The notes below the pieces were generated by a model. That model had not been told where the DNA came from. It did no database searches and saw only the letters and a program-made list of their open reading frames with translations. The position numbers were made by a program, and so were the translations under genes. Below, in pieces: positions 24,304 through 33,758 of a DNA stretch of 64,000 bases (the first letter of the stretch is position 1; each line of letters opens with the position of its first letter). This DNA is from an uncultured Gammaproteobacteria bacterium (lineage in GTDB: Bacteria > Pseudomonadota > Gammaproteobacteria > Arenicellales > JAANXG01): positions 1-64,000 of the forward strand of contig CAMYMN010000002.1 in assembly GCA_947259395.1 (NCBI GenBank), given 5' to 3'.

Positions 24304-26091
24304 ATGACTAATAATGCGAAGCTCAACGCCTGGGTGGAGGAGGTCCGCAACCTGTGTCAACCTCACGAGGTGCGCTGGTGCGACGGCTCCCCGGCGGAAT
24401 ATAACGAAATGATCCGTATCATGCTCGACAGCGGCACGGCGCGGAAGCTGAACGACAGCAAACGTCCCAACAGCATCCTGGTGTTGTCCGATCCCGCCGA
24501 TGTTGCGCGGGTCGAAGACCGCACCTTCATCTGCTCCGAGAACGAGGACGACGCCGGTCCCACCAACAACTGGCACGATCCAGGGGACATGAGGAACACC
24601 CTGCGGGAGCTGTTCACCGGCTCGATGCGCGGCCGCACCATGTATGTGATTCCGTTCAGTATGGGACCGGTGGGCTCGCCCATCGCGCACATCGGCGTGC
24701 AGATCAGCGACTCGCCTTACGTGGTCGCAAACATGCACTTGATGACCCGCGTCGGACAGCAGGTTCTCGACACCTTGGGAGACGGCGAGTTCGTGCCCTG
24801 TCTGCATTCCGTGGGCGCACCGCTGGAAAACGGCGCTCAGGACGTGCCGTGGCCATGCAATGCCGACAATAAATATATCGTGCACTTCCCTGAGACCCGC
24901 GAAATCTGGTCGTTCGGTTCCGGCTACGGCGGCAACGCGCTGCTCGGCAAGAAATGCTTCGCGTTGCGCATTGCATCGGTGATGGCTCGCGACGAGGGCT
25001 GGCTCGCCGAGCACATGCTTATCTTAAAACTAACCAGTCCGACAGGCGCGTCACATTACATCGCCGCGGCCTTTCCCAGCGCCTGTGGCAAGACCAATCT
25101 GGCGATGATGAATCCCTCACTCGATGGCTGGAAGTGCGAGACCATTGGCGACGACATCGCGTGGATGAAATTCGGCGACGACGGTCGTCTGTACGCGATC
25201 AATCCCGAGGCGGGATTTTTCGGCGTGGCGCCGGGCACCAGCATGAAATCGAACCCAAACGCGATGCTCACCCTGAGGGAGAACTGCATCTTCACCAACT
25301 GCGCGCTCACCAGCGATGGGGACGTGTGGTGGGAGGAGATGACCGACGAGCCGCCGACCAAACTCACCAATTGGCTGGGTAACGACTGGCATCCCCGTGC
25401 CGAGGCCCAAGCCGCCCATCCCAATGCGCGGTTCACCGCACCCGCCCGGCAATGTCCGGTGATCGCCTCGGAATGGGAGGACCCTAAGGGTGTGCCGATC
25501 AGCGCAATCCTGTTCGGCGGGCGCCGCGCCACGGTGGTGCCTTTGGTGCATGAAGCCAGAGACTGGCAACACGGCGTATTCATTGGGTCGATGATGGGCA
25601 GCGAGAAAACCGCCGCCGCCACCGGCGCCCTGGGCATGGTACGGCGCGATCCCATGGCAATGCTGCCGTTCTGCGGCTACAACATGGCGGACTACTGGGC
25701 GCACTGGCTGTCACTGCAAGAACGCGACGGCGCGGAGCTGCCGAAGATTTACTACGTGAATTGGTTCCGCAAAGGTGAGGACGGGAAGTTTCTGTGGCCG
25801 GGATTCGGCGACAACAGCCGCGTGCTCAAGTGGGTCTTCGAACGTTGCGAGGGAACCGGCGCGGCCACCGAGACACCCATCGGCGCCCTCCCCGCAGACG
25901 GTGCGCTCGACACCTCGGGGGTGGACGTCGCCCCCGGTGACATGGCGGCGCTGTTGCACGTCGACGTCGAAGGCTGGCTCGCCGAGGCCATCGGGGTGCG
26001 CGACTATTATCGCAATTTCGGTGACCGAGTCCCGGCGGCGCTCCATCAGGAGCTCGACAACTTGATCGCACGCCTCGAATCCTCCCAGTAA
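24304..26091 (+). CDS. pckG: Phosphoenolpyruvate carboxykinase (GTP)
   Basis: 595-residue cytosolic enzyme converting oxaloacetate and GTP to phosphoenolpyruvate, CO2 and GDP, the entry step of gluconeogenesis. Length and motifs fit the GTP-dependent family: the P-loop with reactive Cys ([13 protein letters not shown], about 257-269), [48 protein letters not shown] and [18 protein letters not shown]. The ATG is preceded by a GGAGAAAG-like site. A cell using tricarboxylates or storage polymer would need it to make sugars (inference). Confidence 0.96.
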   Translation: MTNNAKLNAWVEEVRNLCQPHEVRWCDGSPAEYNEMIRIMLDSGTARKLNDSKRPNSILVLSDPADVARVEDRTFICSENEDDAGPTNNWHDPGDMRNTLRELFTGSMRGRTMYVIPFSMGPVGSPIAHIGVQISDSPYVVANMHLMTRVGQQVLDTLGDGEFVPCLHSVGAPLENGAQDVPWPCNADNKYIVHFPETREIWSFGSGYGGNALLGKKCFALRIASVMARDEGWLAEHMLILKLTSPTGASHYIAAAFPSACGKTNLAMMNPSLDGWKCETIGDDIAWMKFGDDGRLYAINPEAGFFGVAPGTSMKSNPNAMLTLRENCIFTNCALTSDGDVWWEEMTDEPPTKLTNWLGNDWHPRAEAQAAHPNARFTAPARQCPVIASEWEDPKGVPISAILFGGRRATVVPLVHEARDWQHGVFIGSMMGSEKTAAATGALGMVRRDPMAMLPFCGYNMADYWAHWLSLQERDGAELPKIYYVNWFRKGEDGKFLWPGFGDNSRVLKWVFERCEGTGAATETPIGALPADGALDTSGVDVAPGDMAALLHVDVEGWLAEAIGVRDYYRNFGDRVPAALHQELDNLIARLESSQ

Positions 26092-26477
26092 TCACGGCGG
26101 GGTCAGCCCCCAACACGGGGAGCTGACTCCATCGCAACGCGCGGGACGAGCACTGCGGCCGCGCGTAGGACGAGCAGCCGCTTGCTGGTTAACGATGACA
26201 TCTTAGAAAGTGTGCGCTGAACCCAGCAACGCATTCGACCAGATGTGTTCGCGCCGACTCCTTAGTTTTTATTCCGAGTGTAGCGAGGCACCTCCCCTAC
26301 CGCGGCACCTGATCATCTTCCAGATTTCAGGTCCTCAAAACCATACAAGCGCAGCGAAGCATCTTCCTTGTTGGACGGTGGTATCAACGAATAGACGCTC
26401 AGATCCTTCGGCCCTGCGGGCCTCACGATGACACTGGTCGGGGCCAGGATGAAAATCCAAAATGCGGGCTGAGTTCG
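26092..26477. repeat. Gene-free stretch with R2 and R1 repeat copies
   Basis: GGGGTCAGCCCC at 26099-26110 is an R2 copy. An inverted R1 unit (AGATCCTTCGG...ACGATGACA) occupies 26401-26433. The rest is unremarkable sequence between convergent genes. Confidence 0.6.
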
Positions 26478-27278
26478 TCATTGAAAGCGCACCGTCGCCC
26501 AAAAATATGGGTGATCGGAAACGCCCACGTCATGCATGCCGCCGGTGTCGACGACCACGCCTTTGGTGATGATCCAGTCGACGCGATCGTCTCGGTCTTG
26601 GTCGCCCAGGACTTGACGCACCGCATCGACGGCGCCGTGTTGCAACACGGACGCGAGCTGCGGGTCCGCGCGCGTGGTATTGAGGTCACCGAGCAGAATT
26701 GCCGGCTGGTACTGGGCGAAGCGTTCGAGGACCGCGCGCAACTGCGTGTCGCGCCCGGCACGGGTGTGCAGATGCGTGAACAACACCCACAGGTCACGGT
26801 GCCCGATGCGCACCCGGGCGGTGGTGAGATTGCGGTATCGATGGCCGGCGACATTGACCAAGGGCTCGCGGTGCCACTCCTGGACCGGAAACGCGGTGAT
26901 CAGGGCGTTGCCGCGGAAGTCACGCATCCAACGGGTCTGGGTCGGGGCGAACAGCCATCCTTTGTCATGCGCGCGCGCGATCACCTCGGCCTGACAGCTT
27001 CCGCCAAAGCGGCTTGCGGCGCGCACCTCTTGCAGCGCGGCAACATCCGCGCCGGCGATCATCTGCGCCGTACGATCGAGGTCACGTTTGCCATCCAAGC
27101 CCTTGCCGCCATGGATGTTGTAGGTTGCGACCGCCAGCGAATCGGCGGCGTCCTCGCGCCAGCGCGCCGGCGGATTAATCCCGGTGCCGCGCGCGGCGGG
27201 CTTGGGCCGCGGCACGCCGGCCGTCCACAGCAACGCCAGGACCAGCGCGAGGGCGAGAACAATCAGCAGTGTGGTCAT
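26478..27278 (-). CDS. Endonuclease/exonuclease/phosphatase-family protein, membrane-anchored or secreted
   Basis: 266-residue protein with one N-terminal hydrophobic segment (MTTLLIVLALALVLALLWTAG) and an EEP-fold domain. Fold motifs are present: ATYNIHGGKG, ADVAALQEVR, THLHTRAGRD, LLGDLNTTRADP, DWIITKG and VSDHPYFWA. Family members are Mg-dependent phosphodiesterases acting on nucleic acids, sphingomyelin or phosphoinositides; the substrate is not readable. The ATG at 27278 starts the hydrophobic helix and is preferred to an earlier in-frame ATG. Confidence 0.85.
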   Translation of the reverse strand: MTTLLIVLALALVLALLWTAGVPRPKPAARGTGINPPARWREDAADSLAVATYNIHGGKGLDGKRDLDRTAQMIAGADVAALQEVRAASRFGGSCQAEVIARAHDKGWLFAPTQTRWMRDFRGNALITAFPVQEWHREPLVNVAGHRYRNLTTARVRIGHRDLWVLFTHLHTRAGRDTQLRAVLERFAQYQPAILLGDLNTTRADPQLASVLQHGAVDAVRQVLGDQDRDDRVDWIITKGVVVDTGGMHDVGVSDHPYFWATVRFQ

Positions 27279-27326
27279 CGGCAATGAGTGGCAGCTTGTT
27301 TTAGGCAGTGGACCTGTATAGTGCAC

Positions 27327-27344
27327 TAACCCGCATACTGCACC
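27327..27344 (+). repeat. R3 motif copy TAACCCGCATACTGCACC
   Basis: One of five good copies of an 18-bp motif (consensus TAACCCGCATATTGCACC). This copy lies between the divergent nuclease-fold and ABC transporter genes. Confidence 0.7.
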
Positions 27345-27437
27345 AAGGAACCTCGATGCAAGAGACGCCCCACCTTGACCGCCACTTCACTCGCGAGGGC
27401 GTAGACTTTAAGCTGGCAATATTATTGACCTCCCGTA

Positions 27438-28133
27438 ATGCCCATGGCTGACGGCGACCCAGTTATCGAACTGTGCGAAGTGCACAAGATCTATCCCGAC
27501 GCCCAGCGCGAGCGCACGGTATTGCGGGGGATCAATGCCACTTTCCGGGGCGGTGAGTTCGTCGCCATCCTTGGCCGCAGCGGTTCGGGTAAGTCCACGT
27601 TGTTGAACCTGCTCGGCGGCATCGACCTGCCCTCGGGCGGCGATATCCGCTTCAATGGACTGAGCATCTCCAACCTCGACGAGCGCCGCCGTACTCTGTT
27701 CCGGCGCGAACACGTCGGCTTCGTGTTTCAGTTCTTCAACCTGATCCCAACCCTCACGGTGTTCGAGAACCTGTTGTTCACCCTCGACCTGAACGGCGTC
27801 GACCGGGCGCGGGCGCAATGCCGGGTGGAGCAATTGCTGTCACAGCTTGGTTTGTCCGATCGCGGTGACTCGTTCCCCGACCGGCTGAGCGGCGGCGAGC
27901 AGCAGCGCATCGCGGTCGCCAGGGCGGTGGCCCACCGGCCGTCGCTAGTGCTGGCCGACGAGCCCACCGGCAACCTGGACCGCGACACCGAGCAAGAAGT
28001 CTTGACGCTGTTGCGCGCGATGCCCAAGCGCGATCACACCACGGTGATCGCCGCCACCCACAGTCCGGAGGTTGCAAGCTGCGCGGACCGCATCGTGCAC
28101 CTTCAGGACGGCACACTCAACGACGCTAATTGA
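27438..28133 (+). CDS. ABC transporter ATP-binding protein, LolD/MacB-type (AttE-like)
   Basis: 231-residue ATPase with Walker A GRSGSGKS, Q-loop FQFFN, signature LSGGEQQR and Walker B LVLADEP, all intact. Its sequence type is the LolD/MacB class, which powers lipoprotein or substrate extraction from the inner membrane. It overlaps the permease start (TGATG) and begins a three-gene operon with the permease and an AttH-like lipoprotein. A second ATG lies at 27444. Confidence 0.92.
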   Translation: MPMADGDPVIELCEVHKIYPDAQRERTVLRGINATFRGGEFVAILGRSGSGKSTLLNLLGGIDLPSGGDIRFNGLSISNLDERRRTLFRREHVGFVFQFFNLIPTLTVFENLLFTLDLNGVDRARAQCRVEQLLSQLGLSDRGDSFPDRLSGGEQQRIAVARAVAHRPSLVLADEPTGNLDRDTEQEVLTLLRAMPKRDHTTVIAATHSPEVASCADRIVHLQDGTLNDAN

Positions 28134-30646
28134 TGATTCTCGCCCGCATCTCGATGCGTAACCTGATACGCCACCCGTGGCAGTCGGTTCTGTCTATCGT
28201 TGGCATCGCGCTGGGGGTGGCAGTGGTCATCGCCATCGACCTCACCAACGACAGCGCGCGCCGGGCGTTCAAACTGTCGAACCAGATGGTCGCCGGCCAG
28301 GCCACCCACCACATCATCGGCGGACCCACCGGGCTCAACGAGATCTTGTACCGCGACCTGCGCGTCGATCACGGCATACGTGACATGTGGCCGGTGGTGG
28401 AAGGCCGGGTGCGGCTACCCGATCACGGCGATCAGCGCTTCAGCGTCATCGGCGTCGATCCGTTCGCGCAAACCACCCACAGCGCGATCTACCGCTCGAC
28501 CCGTGACCTGAGTCCCACCGAACTGCTGAGCGTGCGCAACGCCGCCTTGCTCGCGCAAGACACCGCGCGCCGGCTGGGGCTGTCCGTCCCCAGCGAACTT
28601 CGCGTGCGCGGCGCCGGCGGCCGGCACCGCCTGAGGGTGACGGCCACGGTGCAATCGGACAGCGCCCTCGAAGGGCAGGCGCTACGCACGGTGGTGATCA
28701 CCGACATCTCCACCGCCCAGGTAATTACCGGCAACGTCGGGCGCCTCACGCGTATCGACCTCGAACTCACAGACCCGACGGCGGTGGCGCGGGTGCGCGG
28801 CCTGCTGCCGCCGGACACCGAACTGGCTAGCAGCGCCTCGCGCGGCAACGCCCTGCAGCAGATGACGCGCGCGTTCGAGGTCAATCTCACCGCACTCAGC
28901 CTGCTGGCGCTGGTGGTCGGCATGTTCCTGATCTACAACACAATGACGGTGTCGGTGCTCCAACGCCACGCGCAGATCGCCACCCTGCGCACCCTAGGCG
29001 TCGGTAACCGCGAGTTGTTCACATCAGTCACCGGCGAGGCGTTGACCCTTGGGGTGCTGGGCGTGCTCGCCGGCATCGGGCTGGGGATCGCGTTGAGTCA
29101 CCAGCTGTTGGCACTGGTGGCCCAGACCATCAACGATTTGTACTTCAGGCTCGAGATCACCCAGGTGTCGATCAGCGCGTTGAGTCTCGCCAAGGGCATC
29201 GCGCTGGGCATCGGCGCCACTGTGGTCGCCGCGCTCGCCCCGGCCCTGGAGGCCAGCCGGGTGCCGCCGCAGATCACCTACACGCGTTCCGGCCAGGAGA
29301 CCGCGGCGCGCAGCTCGGTGGGCCGGCTGGCACGGTTCGCAATCGTGCCGTGCACGGTGGCGGCGGCGCTGTTGCTGCTGCCCGGCGGTAGCCTGTTCGC
29401 GGGTTTCGCCGGCCTGTTCTTCGCGATCTTCGGTTTCGCGCTGCTGGCGCCGGCGCTGTTGCTGCTCATCGTGCGCCTCACCCACCCGTGGCTGTCGCGC
29501 GCGCTGGGGCTCGTCGGGCGCATGGCCGGCCGCGGCGTCACCGAGAGCTTGAGCCGCACCCGGGTTACCGTCGCCGCGCTGGCCATTGCGGTGTCTGCCA
29601 CCGTCGGCGTGGGCATCATGATCACCAGTTTCCGCACCACCGTCGAGCACTGGCTGGTGAACTATCTGCGCGCCGACCTGTACGTGTCCGCAGCGGGCAG
29701 CGCCACCGGGGTCGACCCCAATTTGATTCGCCGCGTGTCGCAACTGCCGGGGGTGAAATCGATCACCACCGCCCGCTGGACCAAGCTCGACGGCGCCGGG
29801 GGGCGCACCCAGCTGTTCGTGTTGGATGCGCAAGCCAAGGCGTTCGAGAATTTCCAGTTCAAACACGGCAATGCAGCGTCCGCCTGGCCGCGTTTCAAGG
29901 CCGGCGATGCAGTGATCGTCTCCGAGCCCTACGCCTATCATCACCGGCGCGGCGTGCGCGATAGGGTAGTGCTGCGCACCGACAGCGGGGCGCGTGAATT
30001 CGAGGTTGCCGGGGTGTTCTACGACTATGGTTCGGACCGCGGGGTGGTCGCGATGCACCGCGACACCTACCGGCGCCACTGGGCTGATCCAGCGATCTCG
30101 TCGTTTGCGGTGTACCTCGATGCCGACATCGACGTCGACCGCTTCGCCGCGACCCTGCAAGACGGCGTGCTCAAGGACAGCGAGTTGACGCTGCGCTCCA
30201 ACCGGCAGTTGCGCGCGCTGTCGATGGAGATCTTCGACCGCACCTTTGCGGTCACCAACGTGCTACGCGTGCTCACTGTGGTGATCGCGGTGATCGGTAT
30301 CTTCAGCGCGTTGATGTCGATCCAACTGGAACGGGGCCGCGAGTTTGCCGTGCTGCGCGCCAACGGCTTCACGCCGCGTCAGTTGTGGGCGCTGGTGACC
30401 ACCGAGACCGGCCTGTTGGGCTTCGCCGCCGGCGTGCTGGCGCTGCCGCTGGGTCTGTTCCTGGCCCTGGCGCTGATCTTTATCATCAACCGCCGCTCGT
30501 TCGGCTGGACCATGCAGGTGTGGCTGACACCGGAACACTTTGTGCTGGGCGTGACCCTGGCGGTGGCCGCCGGCCTGTTGGCGGGCCTGTATCCCGCGTT
30601 GCGCCTGGCGCGCACGCCACCTAGCTTTGCGCTGCGCCATGAATAG
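28133..30646 (+). CDS. FtsX-like ABC transporter permease (AttF/AttG-like)
   Basis: Inner-membrane permease of 837 residues with an N-terminal anchor helix, a large extracytoplasmic region, and two FtsX blocks: one about 260-370 (LLALVVGMFLIYNTMTVSVLQRH) and one at the C-terminus about 700-830, with additional helices near 400-480. This duplicated MacB/FtsX arrangement combines in one chain what AttF and AttG provide separately. It overlaps the ATPase gene before it and the lipoprotein gene after it, so the three are translated together. Confidence 0.9.
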   Translation: MILARISMRNLIRHPWQSVLSIVGIALGVAVVIAIDLTNDSARRAFKLSNQMVAGQATHHIIGGPTGLNEILYRDLRVDHGIRDMWPVVEGRVRLPDHGDQRFSVIGVDPFAQTTHSAIYRSTRDLSPTELLSVRNAALLAQDTARRLGLSVPSELRVRGAGGRHRLRVTATVQSDSALEGQALRTVVITDISTAQVITGNVGRLTRIDLELTDPTAVARVRGLLPPDTELASSASRGNALQQMTRAFEVNLTALSLLALVVGMFLIYNTMTVSVLQRHAQIATLRTLGVGNRELFTSVTGEALTLGVLGVLAGIGLGIALSHQLLALVAQTINDLYFRLEITQVSISALSLAKGIALGIGATVVAALAPALEASRVPPQITYTRSGQETAARSSVGRLARFAIVPCTVAAALLLLPGGSLFAGFAGLFFAIFGFALLAPALLLLIVRLTHPWLSRALGLVGRMAGRGVTESLSRTRVTVAALAIAVSATVGVGIMITSFRTTVEHWLVNYLRADLYVSAAGSATGVDPNLIRRVSQLPGVKSITTARWTKLDGAGGRTQLFVLDAQAKAFENFQFKHGNAASAWPRFKAGDAVIVSEPYAYHHRRGVRDRVVLRTDSGAREFEVAGVFYDYGSDRGVVAMHRDTYRRHWADPAISSFAVYLDADIDVDRFAATLQDGVLKDSELTLRSNRQLRALSMEIFDRTFAVTNVLRVLTVVIAVIGIFSALMSIQLERGREFAVLRANGFTPRQLWALVTTETGLLGFAAGVLALPLGLFLALALIFIINRRSFGWTMQVWLTPEHFVLGVTLAVAAGLLAGLYPALRLARTPPSFALRHE

Positions 30647-31805
30647 CGCGAAACCTTCCCTGCAATGTTGGGCGGCGTTGGCGGCGACGGTGCTGGTCAT
30701 CGCGTGTGCCGACCCCGGCCCCGGCGGCGCGCAGCCGGCGCAGTCGGTGGTCGGGACCTTGAGCAGCGTAGACACCCGCGGGTTCCGCAAGGCCCTGGTG
30801 CCGGTGGCGTTTGCATTTCCCCGCGATCACGGCGCCCATCCCGCGTTCAAGACCGAGTGGTGGTATTTGACCGGCAACTTGAGCACCGCCGATGGGCGCC
30901 GTTTCGGATATCAATTGACACTGTTTCGCGTCGCCGTCACCCCCGAACCACCCGCCAGCGCGTCGGCGTGGGCTACCAACCAGACCTACATGGCGCATTT
31001 CGCGGTCACCGATGTGGATGGCGAGGCGTTTTATCACGACGAGCGCTTCGCGCGCGGCGCGCTCGGCCTCGCCGGCGTCAGCGCGACACCGTTTCGCGCG
31101 TGGCTGGAGGATTGGCGCGTATCCGAAGACACCGGCAGCGCAACGCGCGGCTGTGATAGCTGCCTGAACCTGCGCATCGCGGCAGGCAATGACGAGGCTA
31201 CTATTGCGTTGGTTTTGACCAGCACCAAACCGGCGGTGCGCCACGGCGATAACGGCCTCAGCCAAAAGAGTGCGACCCCAGGCAACGCGTCCTACTACTA
31301 CTCCCTGACGCGGCTGGCCACCGAAGGCACAATTCAGATCGGCACACAAACCCATGCGGTCACCGGCCACAGCTGGTTCGATCACGAGTGGTCGACCTCG
31401 GCGCTGGAAGACGATCAGGCAGGATGGGATTGGTTCTCGTTGCAGTTGTCGGGGCACACCGAACTCATGCTGTTCCGGTTGCGCGCGCGGGACCCGGAGG
31501 TCGCCGACTTCGTCAGCGGCAGCTTTGTGGCGTCCGACGGGCGGGTCAGCCGTTTGCACCCAGGCGACTTTACCATCGAGGTACTCGATTCGTGGACCAG
31601 TGCCGCCACCGGCGTCGCGTATCCGGCCCAATGGCGGGTGCGCATTCCGCAGCACGGGCTGGTGCTCGAGGTGACGCCGCGCATCCAGCGCCAAGAGTTG
31701 AACGCGGCGTTTCGTTATTGGGAGGGGGCAGTCAGCGCCACGGGCCGCCATCGAGCTCGCCCGATCTCCGGCGAGGGCTATGTAGAGTTGACCGGGTACC
31801 AATAG
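30639..31805 (+). CDS. AttH/CrtC-like lipocalin-domain lipoprotein
   Basis: 388-residue predicted lipoprotein (signal then LVIACAD). It belongs to the AttH/carotenoid 1,2-hydratase fold group: EWWYLTGNL, HFAVTDVDG, GHSWFDHEWS and WDWFSLQLS are diagnostic. AttH-type proteins are two-domain lipocalin-like binders of hydrophobic ligands and are usually encoded with an ABC exporter, as here. The ATG at 30639 overlaps the end of the permease gene. A hydrophobic or lipid cargo handled at the cell envelope is inferred. Confidence 0.87.
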   Translation: MNSAKPSLQCWAALAATVLVIACADPGPGGAQPAQSVVGTLSSVDTRGFRKALVPVAFAFPRDHGAHPAFKTEWWYLTGNLSTADGRRFGYQLTLFRVAVTPEPPASASAWATNQTYMAHFAVTDVDGEAFYHDERFARGALGLAGVSATPFRAWLEDWRVSEDTGSATRGCDSCLNLRIAAGNDEATIALVLTSTKPAVRHGDNGLSQKSATPGNASYYYSLTRLATEGTIQIGTQTHAVTGHSWFDHEWSTSALEDDQAGWDWFSLQLSGHTELMLFRLRARDPEVADFVSGSFVASDGRVSRLHPGDFTIEVLDSWTSAATGVAYPAQWRVRIPQHGLVLEVTPRIQRQELNAAFRYWEGAVSATGRHRARPISGEGYVELTGYQ

Positions 31806-31924
31806 CCTGCGAACAACCCAACATCACCGACGCTGGGCCTTCCGGTTTGTTCATAAATTTTCCGATAGTCCAATCGCTCGCATATGGTTCTTAGGCGGTG
31901 TAACTTCGTTCCAATGCAGGGTAT

Positions 31925-33241
31925 CTACTTTTCTGAGAACCTGATACTGATACCGCCTTCCCCCGCGAGCAATCGCTTTAGATGAAAGGTCGCGAGCGAA
32001 TCCTCGCCATACTGGCCCATCACCGCAGCGAAGGTTTGGCTAGCACTGGATTCGCCCGCCTCTAGCTGAGCAAACGCGTCCCGGTAGGCTACGGTCGCCG
32101 GTGCTTCCGCCAATTCGGCGGAAAGCGGCTCGAAGACCTTAATCTCTTCAGATTTTCCTTTTAGTACCAGGGTCCCAACCGGCCGCCCCTTAAAGTCCGA
32201 TATCTGCTCAACGACGCTAGCGCTGACGCAGATTCGGGTACCCAGATGTTTGTTCACGCTCTCCAGGCGCGCTGTCGTGTTTATCGCGTCTCCATACGCC
32301 GTGTAGTTAAAAAACATTTCGCCGCCAAAGTTGCCGACAATAGCCGGTCCTGAATGCACACCGATGCGCGTGATGCCCCACGACACGCCCACGGCGCTCT
32401 GCCGTTGTTGAAAGTCCTGGCAGAATGCATCCATTTCCATCGCGCAGTCCACACCATGCGTGGCGTGGTCGGGCTGTTCCAATGGCGCACCGAACATGGC
32501 GTACACGGCGTCCCCAACAATCTTGTCGACTGTGCCTCCGTGACGAAATACGATTCGAGTCATACCATCCAGGTACTCGTTGAGCATTGACAAGATTGTC
32601 GCGGGTTCGAGTAATTCGACGAGCGGCGTGAAATTTGCAATGTCAGTGAACACGAAAGTAACGTTTCGCCGCTGGCCTCGTAGATCCAGTGAATCAGGAT
32701 CATCGGCCAGCTGTTTCGCCAGGTTCGGCGAGAAATAACGTGATAAGTTCGCTTGCGCCTGTTCGGCCGCCTTGCGCAGCGCCTCTTCCGCTGCCCGCTC
32801 ACGTTCACGCAGGCGTTTCTTCCCAAGACTGGCGCGGATTCGCGCGTGCAGCAACACCGGGTCGAACGGCTTCGGTATATGATCGTCCGCCCCCATTTCG
32901 ATACACTTGACTACACTGTCCATTTCTTCCAGCGCGGAAATGACGATGACCGGAATATCCCGCAGACCATTATCGTTTTTGATTTGCCGCAGGACTTCAA
33001 AACCGTCAACTTCCGGCATCAGAATGTCGAGCAGCAGCAGGTCGAACGCCTCGCAGCGGAGCATCTCCAATGCCTCACGACCGTTCTCGGCAAGCTGCAC
33101 CGTATGGCCCTGCTGCTCGAGGCCTTTGGCCAGCTTGAGACGATTTAGTCGATTGTCGTCCACGACAAGAACGTGACCGCATTCGTCGGTTGCACTTGTG
33201 CGATCCTCATTATCCTTTGTTACTGTTTGTGAGTATGTCAT
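31925..33241 (-). CDS. Response regulator with class III adenylate cyclase output
   Basis: 438-residue receiver-cyclase. The receiver domain (about 22-140) has Asp29/30, phosphoacceptor Asp72 (LLDILMP) and Lys124. A coiled-coil linker rich in Arg, Glu and Ala (140-170) leads to the cyclase domain (about 190-370) with metal Asp200 and Asp244 and the adenine-type pair Lys240 and Asp318 (AYGDAINTTARLE). It should make cAMP under control of phosphorylation. It is the third gene of an operon with the hybrid kinase and lone receiver. Confidence 0.93.
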   Translation of the reverse strand: MTYSQTVTKDNEDRTSATDECGHVLVVDDNRLNRLKLAKGLEQQGHTVQLAENGREALEMLRCEAFDLLLLDILMPEVDGFEVLRQIKNDNGLRDIPVIVISALEEMDSVVKCIEMGADDHIPKPFDPVLLHARIRASLGKKRLRERERAAEEALRKAAEQAQANLSRYFSPNLAKQLADDPDSLDLRGQRRNVTFVFTDIANFTPLVELLEPATILSMLNEYLDGMTRIVFRHGGTVDKIVGDAVYAMFGAPLEQPDHATHGVDCAMEMDAFCQDFQQRQSAVGVSWGITRIGVHSGPAIVGNFGGEMFFNYTAYGDAINTTARLESVNKHLGTRICVSASVVEQISDFKGRPVGTLVLKGKSEEIKVFEPLSAELAEAPATVAYRDAFAQLEAGESSASQTFAAVMGQYGEDSLATFHLKRLLAGEGGISIRFSEK

Positions 33242-33297
33242 TCTAGTAACACCGATAGAAAGCTGTTATCGAGAATCCAGACCGTAAACTATGTTCG

Positions 33298-33690
33298 CTA
33301 TCCCGAAATATTTCTTCTATCTAAACTGGCCGCCACACGGTGGTTGAGCTCCGCTGGTTCCACCTCTTTCTCTAGATAGTCTTCCGCTCCCAGCTCGAGA
33401 CACCGCTTCGCACTCTCGCGATCTTTGACCGCGGATATCACGATCACCGGGATACTCTGTAGATCGGAGTCGTTCTTCATGGCCTCGAGGACCTGAAAAC
33501 CGTCGATACCTGGCATCACAAGGTCAAGCAGCACGAGATCAAATGACTGCGCGCCCAATATTTTTAACGCCTCATGTCCGTCCTCAGCCACACTCACGGT
33601 ATGGCCATTCTTTTCCAAGTTCTTACTCAGCTTGAGGCGATTCATTCGATTGTCATCGACCACGAGAATGTTGGCGCATGCCTGATTCAT
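33298..33690 (-). CDS. Single-domain response regulator (CheY-like receiver)
   Basis: 130-residue receiver with no output domain. Asp12/13, phosphoacceptor Asp56 (LVLLDLVMP), Ser86 and Lys108 are in place. Its sequence is close to the receiver of the cyclase encoded next, suggesting duplication. It may shuttle phosphate from the hybrid kinase or act as a phosphate sink. It lies 56 bp upstream of the cyclase gene and 68 bp after the kinase gene. Confidence 0.92.
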   Translation of the reverse strand: MNQACANILVVDDNRMNRLKLSKNLEKNGHTVSVAEDGHEALKILGAQSFDLVLLDLVMPGIDGFQVLEAMKNDSDLQSIPVIVISAVKDRESAKRCLELGAEDYLEKEVEPAELNHRVAASLDRRNISG

Positions 33691-33758
33691 AACTTCAGCT
33701 CTTGAATTGAATACGTGTTTGGACTCCCGTCACCAAAAGCAAGAACCCATCGAAGAGT

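Noticed and set aside
23920-25014. 364-codon minus-strand frame across the dehydrogenase end and pckG start
   Set aside because: Antisense to two well-supported genes and no recognisable motif.
29024-30160. 378-codon minus-strand frame within the ABC permease
   Set aside because: Low-complexity Arg/His/Gln composition typical of antisense shadows in GC-rich genes.
30621-31802. 393-codon minus-strand frame opposite the AttH-like gene
   Set aside because: The plus strand has diagnostic AttH motifs, a lipobox and operon overlap; the antisense frame has none.
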